The notes beneath the pieces are model-generated. The model was not told the DNA's origin, made no database searches, and saw only the letters and a list, made by a program, of their open reading frames with translations. Made by a program: the position numbers and the translations under genes. Positions 23,113 through 36,200 of a DNA stretch of 64,000 bases are shown here, piece after piece (position 1 is the first letter of the stretch; each line of letters opens with the position of its first letter). The DNA is from Lumbricus terrestris. Lineage: Eukaryota > Annelida > Clitellata > Crassiclitellata > Lumbricidae. Location: contig OX457039.1 in assembly GCA_949752735.1 (NCBI GenBank), positions 50,620,806 through 50,684,805 of the forward strand, written 5' to 3'.

Positions 23113-25398
23113 TTTCTCTACTTCTTTTTCCTCCTATTCTTCTTCTTCCTCTTCTTCTTCTTCTACTTCCTCTTCCTCTTCTTCTTCTTCTTCTTCCTCT
23201 ACTTCTTCTTCCTCCTATTCTTCTTCTCCTTCCTATTCTTCATCACCCTCCACTTTTGCTTAGCTTTCTTCTTTCTTCAACGACAAGTCACCGATCACCG
23301 AATGCTTACCCGAGACGAATTGCTCCAGTTCTTCTTCGGTTACCATGGCTCCCGTTGTCTTGACAACCCAGGCCATCGGAATCTCGCCTGCCAGTGGATC
23401 TGGTCGCCCTACGACACCAGCATCCGCAACCTGAGGATGCGTTAAGAGAACGGACTCCAGTTCAGTCGGTGCAACCTGCAAGTGAGTAACATACAAATGC
23501 TGCATTATTTCTACATAAAATTTTCCGACTGGTCTACTATCCGAACAAAATAACTAAGAGTCACGTAGCTACAGCCAATACTGTTGATAGAGACCACAAA
23601 CTGACGTTAGATAAATACTATTACTGAAGAAAGCGAGAAATAATTTTTACAGATTATTAGAAATTATTATAGTTAGTAACAAACTGGCCCGAAGAGCTGA
23701 AGCGAGTTCGAACCCTGCTGACTCCACAAGGTCGACTCAACCTTCTACTCCCGAGATGATAACACAAAAATGAGTATCAGCTTCACTTCAAGGTGACGTT
23801 GGGTTCGGCGGAAAAACTGGCCACCTAATTGCCGACGTATGGCAACCCCCATCTAAGGACAGATGGCCTGACACGGAGATCAGAATGACCGGGCCCGACT
23901 CTCTCGTGAAGCGATTAATGGCAACACCTTAGTCCCTTACCTTACTTTTTATCAACAATATGGGGATTTAGACGTGTGGTGGAGAGAACAGCGTCTATTA
24001 TACTCTATACCAGTGGTTCCCAACCATTTTTACTTTGGGGCCACTTTTTCTTAATTGGAGAAAACACGAGGGACACATTTTCTTAGTTGAAGGACATAAG
24101 GGGTTACAAAGTTAAAATTTAATTTGCTAAACGCATACAACATTGCTATAATTGAATAAAAAATAGAATGTTTGTAGTTATTCAGGGACGTCAAATTAAA
24201 ATAAATAGTAATATAAAATAATTTTGTGTTCTATCCTGTCCAAATTGTCAATTTTTTCAAATTTTTAAAAATTCTTTGAGAGTCGAGTGCCATTTTTTAG
24301 TCCTGGCGGGCGACTTTCGGCCCGCGGGCCATTGTTTGGGAACCACTGCTCTATACGGACAGATCAGAACAGGTTTAAAATAATTTCAGGTAGCAGCAGA
24401 AGAATTTACAGGCTAAGACTTAGGCTATGGCCAGAGAAAGTTAGTCAGATAGCGAAGCTGCGACAGAGAATGTCCAATATTTCTGTGCCCGGAAGGACGA
24501 ACTGACAAATGAAGGACGGAAGGTTGAAAGGACGAAAGGATGAATGGAGAAGTAATGGAGGCAGAGACGGACGAAAGAACAGCGGAATGCATGGAAGGAT
24601 GGACACATTGGAACGGACAGAGGAATGGAAGCAGAAGGCAGATAGTAAAACAGAGAGGGACAAAATAAAAGCGAATAAAGTTATGGTTGCACTTGGATGT
24701 GCGTATAGTCTACACGAAGAACACACAGCAAATTGTATTGTATTGTATGTAAGCCTTTATAAACCGCTTCTTACAGACTGGCTATTCAGATGCGCTTTCA
24801 GCGTGACAACCCCGAGAAAATAAGATAGACTTCAAGCAGCGAAGAGCTAAAGATGACACCCAATAAGATCTTACTACGGGGGCGGTCATTCCTCATAGAA
24901 GTGAGAAATTATTTAAATATCCTTATAAAGGCATATTAAAATTTAAGTGCGGGTGATAGTTTAATGGTAAATGGTTGGTTATTGTTCTTGCCTGGTAGGC
25001 GTTGTACTTGATCATTTCTTTGAGACGATCAACGATGTAGAAATATCCGTCATCGTCATAGTAACCAATGTCACCTAAACATTGTATCTGCTGCTTCTTC
25101 AGTTTCAGATTGTAACGTGCAAATTCTATTAGTTGAATCTTCTTTGAGTCATAAAATAGGTTAAAATGGTTTCCAGAATGTTCGCTAGACTATTTCGCTA
25201 CCGGAATTCTAGGAATAGAAGTTGAGACGTAAAGTCGGAATAGCAGCTACATATCGGCACCTCAAATTCAAATTCTGACGTACATGTATATACCTTGTGT
25301 GTCTAACCTCTTAGTAGTCTATTGGTCAATTGACTTGAAACGTCAAAGCTCAAACCCAGTGCACTAGCATGTTATACGAGCACACCCATATATGATAA

Positions 25399-25486
<88 letters not shown>

Positions 25487-28400
25487 CTGCATTGTGTGTA
25501 TGCCATTAGGTATACATGCATACATGCGTATTTTAGTTTATGGGTCTATGGGCCACGGCATGTTTGTATCACAACATTTGATATAGCGCCTTTTGTGAAT
25601 CCAATAGGAAAGTTCTTTTTTTAAGAACTAGTCAGTGACAGCATAGGCTTAATAACAGAGGTACAAACCTGTGTGCAGCCAACCGTATCGATCGATGGTT
25701 GAGTTCATCGTGTCACGGTCACCGAAGTAGCCAAGCATGACCGTTGGGCCCTTGACGCAGATCTCTCCCTCGATGTTTGGACCCAGGGGCTTTGACGTTT
25801 CCAGATCGATCACCTAAACAGTTCAAGGGTCACGTGACAGATGTTGTTGCGCAATGAATTTATGTAGCGCCTCATGACGATGGACGACTCCTCAGAGACG
25901 TAGCGTCGCATGAGTGGATTTAAGAAAATGTTTTAAAGAGTAAGCTTATACGCTGTATAGTCACCTATAATTGGAGAGCTGAAAACCAAGAAACAGTTAG
26001 GAATTCATGTGAAGAATATTCTTATTCTATCTTATTTTTTCCTATCCTATCCTTTCTTATCCTATCTTATCTTATAAAACTTGAACCGTAATCATAAACT
26101 AATTTTTTTAAGCGATACCTGAAAGCTGTGCGCTGAAGGCACCCGCTCAACCACGATACTATATAAGTAATTAAGAGAATTTATATAGCGCTTTTCTGAT
26201 TACTCTTCTGATGGAAATAAATTGGTAGTTAATACTTACCTTCATTAGCGTGTTGAGACACGGAGGTCCGACTGAACCAGGTTTTCTGTTGACGTCATTG
26301 TGACTCGTGGGAACTTTGCAAACCCTTGAAGACGCCTCGGTAAGACCATATCCTGCACGAAGGAATGAGGAAAATGCTATTAGTAGAATAATGTATAATT
26401 TCATTTAACAGTAGTAAAATACAAATGATTATTTATCCACTTTTATTATTACAATCATGGTTATTGTTACAATTGTAGGCTAATTATCATTATCATTATA
26501 ATTATTATCAATATCATTAATATCATTATTATTATAAGCCAGTAGACTACTTCTACTTCTAGCGATGTGGATGATTGGATATCTGGGCTATCGTCTAAAG
26601 GGTTCAAGGCTTAAATCTTAATCTCGAAAGTCGATGTTTTGGTGTTCAAGGTAACAGTAAAGTAAAGCATGCTGCAGTTATGTTGCACAGCAAAACGAAG
26701 AGTCTGGATCTTACTCTCGCGGCTTTCAGGAATCGCTTATTACAGAGGCTAAAATATAATACACGCTTTTCGACAGAGGCCATAATAAGCATGACATCGA
26801 TCCTGCTCAATTGCTCATGTCTTCAGTGAGTTTATCTGACTAGATCCTTCAGCGTAGAATAGTGCAGCGAATCAGTATACACAATGTTTTAATATAAACT
26901 AGCCATATGATAGATTTAGTATTACCCTGTGTAACACTGAGTCCTGGAAATCGTTGTTTCAATTCGTTCTCCAAGCCCTTACTAAGAGGTGCGGCACCGC
27001 AGGCGATGTTCTTGAGCGATAATAAGCGAAACTGCGTCACCTCTGGACTCTTGGCCAGAAGCACAGCAATCCGAGGCACGATCAATATGCTCTCAATCTG
27101 CCAGACAGTAGTCGAACCCGACAGCAATTAACCAGACAGCTTACTTAGGCTACATTGAGCTAACGGTCAAAGGTCCCCAGTTGTTTCGGCTTAGTTCAAC
27201 TCAAGCATGTCCTAGGCCTACCTAGTAAGGTTCATGATAAAATAAATACTCTTGCAAAAAATGCATTAGATATTGTTTTGACATATACTTCGTTATTACA
27301 CGAATTCGGTGGGGTGGCAAAGATGTCCACGGGTGATCAGAGTCATCTTTCCATGGAGACCAGAGATATGAGGTATACAAGACCAGCTAACGGTGTCCTT
27401 TTTTTTAGGACGATAAAGCTTGAAAGGTGGAGCGAGTGTTGGATATGGGTTAGGGTATGAATTACTGAAGACGATGACACATACATGTACGCTTTCAATT
27501 TTGACTGAAAAGCAAATGTGTGCTGCTACGAGTTCAGGAAACTGTGAGTGAACAGCGAAACTGACAAAGAACTGAAACTAAAATGAATTCATGGGATGAT
27601 CTAATAATATGCTAATCGTAATCTCGGAATTTATGCAGCGCCTTTAAGTTCAATTTTTTACTGGGACGGAGGTACCAACTTGTCACGCGTTCAGTCAAAG
27701 CAGAATCGATCGCAATAGGCATATTGTCAGACATAGTATCAGGTCAAGTGCTAGGTGTCAGGACGGTCGACATTGAGATGTTGATATCAATCAATCAATC
27801 GTAATTTATATAGCGCCCCTTCAAGGTACCTACTCAGAGGCGCTCCCAGCCGAGATCAAGCGAAAAAACAGTCTTCAACAGTTTGTGAAATTGAGAACAG
27901 CTTGGGAAGTGTCGCATAGTCAAGGGAAGTCCATTCCAGGTTGTTGATATATGTGTGGAGCACGGTGGAGTAGACGTATGTTCGGTGTCTTGGAGCGGGA
28001 AGGTTGAGGGTTCGAATTCACCTCAAACCGCTGTGCCGGAACCCAGAGCGAGCCCTTTTTCCGCAATTGTTCATGCGCTTCGGCATGAAACTCCGATTCA
28101 GTGCCTGCGCTGCAGTCGGGAGCGTCTCTGAGTAGATATCTAGAAAGGGTTCTGTAACAAGTGCTTATACATACATACATACATACATTTGCGTACTATG
28201 CAAGTAAGCAGTCGTTCTAAGCATGAGTAAATCCTCACACTTTTTCAGCAATCGTGCGTGTAGCAGCCTTTAATGTGTGTGCACAATATGCTAGAAATAC
28301 CTTTTGATCCTGTAGAATGCGGAGATAATTACTCAGATTGAACCGTGTCAACATGTAGGTCACACTTCCTTCAACGAGTCCAAAGACGATTACGAACAAT

Positions 28401-31400
28401 GCAAAGATGTGAGACAATGGTGTAAAAATGACCTGTCTCGGTAGTACTATCTTTGCATCCGAATCACTGCATGAATAATAATCGACAAAAACAATTCAAA
28501 ACGTCTTCGACTCAAATTTATTGACTACAGATTGTTGAAATAAAAATTGAATATGGGCACTTTGCATATAATTATGTTTAAGGTACTGGCAATCTGCAGT
28601 ACTTGTTTGAAATAAATTCACAATTTTTGAATTGTCTTTTAAATGGTTAGGAATATTTTATTTTTATTTTATACCAATAACTGAAACAGATTTCACGATA
28701 AAATGTCTGCTTCTGTTACATACAAATGAATTAAAATAAATTCAAAAACTGGGCATATTATTATATTCAGTGCAATCAGCGCGTCGACTGAGTTGATCAA
28801 TAATTAATGTGCAATTCTGATCATTTTGGATTTATGTAATTTCGTACATAAAAATGACTATTGCGCTTTCAATTATTTTAGCGCAGTATTTTCTTGAACC
28901 TATTCAAAACTCTCCAGTCCGTCGCGCGTCTTTTCATTTTAAAGAAGCCACCGTGTACCCGCTTCTTTTCACCTGGTTTCTACTGTGCGCAAAAAGTTAG
29001 GTGCAGAGAATACGAATCATCTAAGAGGACGCGATCTGAATACCTGACTGTAACTGTAAACACAATTACGGTCGATGTGTGCATGCGACTATACACTGTA
29101 AATGTAAATACAGTTACAAATGTAACTGTACCTCCGACTACACTGTAAATGCAATAAAGTTACAAATGTAACTGTGCCTGCGACCACATACTACTGCCAC
29201 TATCAGTGTAAAAGTACCTGTGCAGCCTACCATAGATTTACTTTCTGCGCCTGTAGGTTACGGTGCGAGAGGACGACTGCCTTCTGTACTCCAGTAGTTC
29301 CGCTGGAGAAGAGAATGAGGAATGGATCATCCGTGGACAGACGGAGTTGGTCGAAGGATGGAAGAATCGGGAGATCTCCTTCGTCCACCAACATCGACTC
29401 CAGGTCAACGCATCCATCGCGTCTGCCGCAGTCGAGGAAAATCTTCGGCTGCATTTACGAACACGCAACAAATTATGATATATATACAGGGTGCGCCAAA
29501 AAAGAGACCCCCTAGGTTTTCCCCCAATATCTTGGCCAAAAGTAAGAATTTCAAAATGAAATTTTGCAGTCTTGAAGACAATTCATATTTACACATGATG
29601 ACCGAAATTTCATCAAAATATTTAAAACAGAACAAAAGTTATATCACTTTTAGTGAGGACACCCGCCTTTTTGACGTTTTTGAATCATCCAAAAAACCGA
29701 GGGTGGTCTCACTGAAAGTGATATAACTTTTGTTCTGTTTTAAATATTTTGATGAAATTTCAGTCATCATGTGTAAATATGAATTGTCTATCAGCCTGTA
29801 AAAATTTCATTTTGAAATTCTTACTTTTGGCCAAAATATTGGCAAAAATCTACTTTTTGTTGCGTTACGTTTTTGAATCGTCAAAAAACGGTGGGTGGCC
29901 TTCCTAAAAGTGGCATAACTTTTGCTTTGTGTGAAATATTTTGATGAAATCTGGCCATCATATGTAGATATGAATTGTCTTTAAGACTGTAAAATTTCAT
30001 TTTGAAATTCTTACCTTTGGCCAAGATATTGGGAAAAAACCTAGGGGGGTCTTTTTTTGCGCACCCTGTATATATACATTCTACACGTTCTTCTCTAGTT
30101 AGCCATATTTGTGTTTTTTCTGATCAGTTCCTTTATTATCTGGACCGTGTTACTTCTGAAAATTGGCGAACATGGCGAACATGGATCTCGGATTTATCTT
30201 AGAGTATAAACTCACTGAGTTAACCATTACAGCCGTAGAAGGAGTTTATAATAAATGGACAACCTGTACATCGAGTGTTCTGATTGCTTCCATCACTGAT
30301 GATGCTAAAGATGCAATCGTGTAGATGCACCGAACACGACTTCTCAGAAGATGATCTTGCAATTCGTCTGAAATTAATAGCTTTACACTGAGGCTTCCGA
30401 ATTGAGAACAACTTTGAAATGGGATTATACGAACGTTGAAATTTGCATTCATCCAGTGGCCCATGCAATGCATGCATGTGCAAATGCATACATTATCGAT
30501 GGCCAAGAGCACAGACGTCGTATCTGCAATTTTTTCAGAAAATCACTTTTTGACGCTATTCGATGCGTAAAATTATTCTTCACAGCCTAATAAAGCTTGT
30601 ATGTACATACGACGTATATGCAGTAAGATATCGTTCAGAATCTGAATGTCGTATCTGCAAGTTAAGGTCACGAACGTCGTATCTGCAGCAGATACGACAT
30701 TTGTGCAGTAATTTCTGCCACACATACGACATAATCTAGTGCACAGATGTCGTATCTGACCTTTAATTACATTGTAAAAGTCTTTTCGTTATGCTGCTGC
30801 ATAAAAGACACTGACAATGTCACTTGCTGAATCAAAATAAACATTTTGGCTATCTCACTTTTTATGAGAAAGGAACATGTATCTTGAAAAAAAGTTTTTT
30901 CTACTTCCTGAAAAGTTTTGTTTTTTGCACATACGACGTCTGTGCTCTTGGCCATCGTTATGTGCATGCAAACTTAATTCGTACATGCATTCATACACGC
31001 GTGCAGGCATGCATGCATGTTTACGTATAAACATAAGCGCCTTTGTTATATTCGTGTTAAGGAGCTATATTAATGGCCGTATGCATACATACATACGTAC
31101 ATACATACATACATACATACATACATACATACATACATACATACATACATACATACATACATACATACATACATACATACATACATACATACATACATAC
31201 ATACATACATACATACATGTACATACATACATACATACATCCATGCATGCATGCATCCATGCATGCATGCATGCATGCATCCATGCATGCATGCATACAT
31301 GCATGCATGCATACATGCATGTAGAATTGTACATATATATATACATACATACATACATACATACATACATACAAACATACATACATACATACATGCATAC

Positions 31401-31666
31401 ATACATACATACATACATACATACATACATACATACATACATACATACATACATACATACATACATACATACATACATACATACATACATACATACATAC
31501 ATACATACATGCATGCATACATGAATGTACATGTAGAATTGTACATATATATACATACATACATACATACATACATACATACAAACATACATACATACAT
31601 GCATACATACATACATACATACAAACATACATACATACATACATACATACATACATACATACATAC

Positions 31667-31697
<31 letters not shown>

Positions 31698-32996
31698 CAT
31701 ACATACATACATACATACATACATACATACATACATACATACATACATACATACATACATACATACATACATACATACATACATACATACATACATACAT
31801 ACATACATACATACATACATACATACATACATACATACATACATACATACATACATACATACATACATACATACATACATACATACATACATACATACAA
31901 CTTAACCAGGAAATCTTTTGTGACGAGGATGTTTTATCATATTTAAATGTAATCTATATTATAAGGCAGAAACACTTTCTGTATGTTTATTTGTTTGTAC
32001 GCTTTTGACTCTCCCCTGCAGAATAGGCTCGGAAATGAAACAGCGTCGGTTTAAAAAAATTATTGCAATCGATTCTTACCCAAATTATAAGGTCATCGCA
32101 ACTATTTTCAGGTTTTAATTCCGTTTAAAACAAAAGTTATTAGCGTTTTAAGACAGATTTCATCAATAATAACGCTTCAGTAAAGAGTCTACAGCCCATG
32201 ACGTCATACCCGCCGAGTAATAATTTCCGCAGCGCCCCGCAGCGGCAGGTCACCTTTGGCCTTTTGGGGAAGCGGGGTGGGGTGGAGGGTTGGCAAAAAC
32301 TCGAAATCTAGCGGTCTACGATGGGTACCACAGTGGAGTAGTGTTTAAAACCCTATATTTCCCGGGCAACGCCGGGTAACACATCTAGTTCGTGTACCAT
32401 ATAAACCAAAGTGCAGAATAAATTGTTGGCCATTAAAAGAACTTTGTTTTAAATTTAAAATTTATATTGGATTTGGACTTAGCATTTTATGCTGTTCTAA
32501 AACACTTTGACATTGATCGAAATAGGTAGATTCGAGAAAGCTGCACTCAAGACAGTGGAATGTTACTAATGACGTCGTCGACAATGATGGCGATGATGAT
32601 GATGATGATGCTGACGCTGACAATTATGATACATCTCCTGAGCCACCTTTGCAGCTCGCCTTATATTATTAAAGAAAGAAAGCAAACAAATAACTACTTG
32701 GTCGTAGTTGAAAATTGATGGTAACCGGAATTGCGCCAATGCGAATTGCTGCCAGAAAGATGACAATCCATTCGATGGAATTTGGAGCGAAAATGGCGAA
32801 CCTGTCACCCTTGCAACAGCCATGTTTCAACAGATGGCGCGCCAATAACTCCGCCTTCTGACGCAGTTCCTTCGAAGTTATCTCTCTGGCGGATAATACG
32901 TCGACCTAACACACAAAAGTGACGCAAACATCACGTTAAATAAAGTGATGATGCTGATGATCACGACGACCATTATGATGAGGACGACGGTGATGG

Positions 32997-33061
<65 letters not shown>

Positions 33062-33175
33062 TCGATGATCATCGGATGATGAGGATGATAATGATGAGGA
33101 TGATGATGAGCAGGAGGATAATGATGATGGTGATGATGATGACGATGATGATGATGAGGATGACGATGATGATGG

Positions 33176-33230
<55 letters not shown>

Positions 33231-36200
33231 GATGATTGTCAACCTCCAATTGACCTTCAAAGTTTTCTCCAGTTTTTCCTTGTTCAGTAGCGCAGCCTAC
33301 GCCTAACCTAGTCACTGTATTTCGGATCTAAAGCTAGTGTATAAGTTTCTAAAGTTCTTAACTTGTTCAATTACAACAAAGCTCTGTTTCTTGTATTTTC
33401 TTCTTCTTTCATAACAACGCAAAGAACACAACAATGCATCAACGACGACAAACGCTTGAATTCTACGACAGCAACGCAACTATTATTATCTAACTCCACT
33501 GTTCTCTAAAACGTCTTCTATTCTCTACTACCAACTCCTTCTTCTACAACTTAACTCACTGTCTAGACGTACACTCTTCCCCTGGCCGCTCTGTCCTTCT
33601 GTCTATCCGTCTGTCTGTCTGCCTATCCCTCTCTCTCTCTCGCGCTCTCCGGCGACGGTCGGCCGAGCCGCGCCAACTTTCCCGCCAGTCTGTCATCTGC
33701 AGGCCTAACTGTCTAGACGCTGACCTTGAGCTGGTCTAGTCGTACGCCTAAACATCAACTGACTATATAGACTATACAACATTAGCTCACATTACCTCCC
33801 TCCTTTCTTTTAAAGAGAGCTAATTATCTATAAAAATTAGCGAACGTACCTTAACTAAACAATGCAAAATAGCCCATAACATAATACATCATAAAATATC
33901 TTACACTACAATCTAGACAGACAATCAGCTACTACATTCAATTTACCTTTCTTATAGTTCAACAGAATGTCAAAATTTTGCAATGATAAAGACCATCTGA
34001 CTAATTTAGCAGATTTCGACATTGATTCAGTCAAATAAACTAAAGGATTATGGTCTGTAAAAACATTGATTTTAGAACCAATAAGAATTTCTTTCAACTT
34101 GTTTAAAGCCCATATGATTGCATAGGCTTCCTTCTCAATCGTCGCCCACCTCCTCTGAGTATCTGTCAGCTTCTGACTGATAAATGAAACAGGACGTTCA
34201 ATCCCTTCCTCGTCCACCTGAGACAGTACAGCTCCCACAGCAAAATCACTGCTATCACAGTACAAATTAAATGGTTTCCCAACCTCAAACATATATAGAA
34301 TCACATTTGATAAGACAATCTGTTTAAGAGAATCAAAAGATTTCTGATGTGCATCAGTCCAAACAATGTTATCAGGTACTTTCTTGCTGGTCAAGTCTGT
34401 CAATGGTTTAGCAATTTCAGCAAAATTACAAATAAACTGTCTGTAAAATCCAAAAAATCCTAAGACTTGCTTCACTTCCTTTCTGGTTTCAGGTTTCTTC
34501 AAATTAATTAAACTGTCAATCCTGTCTGGATTCATCATCTTCTTCCCTGATCCTATGAGGTGACCGATGAACTTCACCTCACTCTTACCAAACACACATT
34601 TCTTCAAGTTCAATGTTACATTATGCAGTCTTATTTGTTTCAAGAATAATTCCAAATGTCTTAAATGACTGTCCCAATCATTCGAATGCACTGCAATGTC
34701 ATCAACATAAGGTTCAGTAAAATCATGAATCGGTTGCAAGATCATATTTATCGCTTTTACAAAAGTCCGTCCAGAGTTAATCATTCCAAACGGAACACGC
34801 GTAAATTCATACAGTCCATTATGTGTAACAAACGCAGTCTTCCATTGGTCACTCTTTTTCACAGGACAAGTCCAATATGCACTGCGACAGTCCATAACAG
34901 AAATGAACTTGGATTTTCCAACTTTGCTCAAGACATCGTTGACGATTGGCATAGGATATCGGCAATTTTCAGTAAAAGAGTTAATGTACCTGTAGTCACA
35001 AGCCAATCTCAAGGATCCATTCTTCTTTTTGACAATGACAAGTGGACTTGCCATTCTGCTTGACGATGGTTGAATGATGTTTTCTTTCAGCATCTCTTGT
35101 ATTTGTTTTTCCACTTCTGCTCGGTAGATTAATGGTATTCGATATGCCACGAATTCTTTTTCTCGAAAGTCTGGTCTCAGTACCACTTCGTGTTCTACTA
35201 ATGTACATAGTCCAGGTTGGTCTGAAAATCTGTCTGCATATCGATTCAGTACATCAAGTAATTGTTTCTGCTGTTCGCTGGTCAGATGTCCAATTTGTTC
35301 GTAATCCAATTGAAGTGACTTCTGTTTTGTCTCTGAATAGTCTTCCTTCAGCGGTATTTCTACCACTGATCCAAATTCGTCATCCTCTTCCACGATCAGA
35401 CCACAAGACAATGTTCTCGTAATGAACTTCCTCATCTTGTTAGCATGAATAATCCGTCGACCGTTTTCGTTCATGTCCACCAGATACGAATATTTGGATC
35501 TTCTTTGCAGGACCGTGCATGGACCATGCCATCGGGAGATCAATTTATTGGTTGACGTTGGATACAGCACGATGACGTTCTCTCCTGGCTCGAATTCTTT
35601 ATCTTTTGCTCTTTTGTTGTATTGACTGGCGTACTGTTTTTGCTTTTCTTCAGCACAGCTCTCGGCGAATGTCAAGGCCTTTTCCATGTCTGCTCTTAAA
35701 TTCTTCAGGTACTTTGCCGGTTGCACTCCAATGTTCGGTGGTAGATTTATTTCTTTGGTCCAGCTTTCTTTAAGGATGGTGAGTGGCCCTCTCGGCAACT
35801 TTCCATAGACCAGCAAATACGGTGCCACTCCTGTAGTTGCATTAGGCACTTCTCTCAATGCCCAGACTGTAAATGGAATAATTTTATGCCACTGTCTCGG
35901 ATTTTCCACAACGACATGATGAATCATTTTCTTGAACATTTGATTCCATCTCTCCACCAATCCTGCCGCTTCTGGATGTCCTGGCGAATCGAATCGAGGA
36001 CAACACCCCATCAGTTTCAGAAATTCTCTTGTTAGACTGGCTGTGAAATTCGTCCCTCTATCGCTCGTGATTACTGACGGAACTCCCACATCCATGAACA
36101 GCTTCATCAAAGCTTCGCATACAGCCTTAGCGGTCAATGACTTCATCAAGAATATTGTCGGCCATCTTGTACATGAGTCCACGATGCACAAACAATACTT

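Noticed and set aside
22766..23445. Long poly-Ser and poly-Phe open frames
   Set aside because: They follow a TTC/TCC repeat that is open in every frame; this is intron 10 of the minus-strand acyl-CoA synthetase gene.
31057..31946. Frames of 200-280 codons with MYVC and HTYI repeats on both strands
   Set aside because: Pure product of the CATA array; the 12-bp period keeps several frames open.
32878..33315. His- and Ile-rich frames at 32.9-33.3 kb and the His/Ser-rich frames at 40.5-41.0 kb
   Set aside because: Translations of the GAT microsatellite. Only the upstream segment 41,017-41,216 of the second frame matches a protein family and was kept as exon 1.
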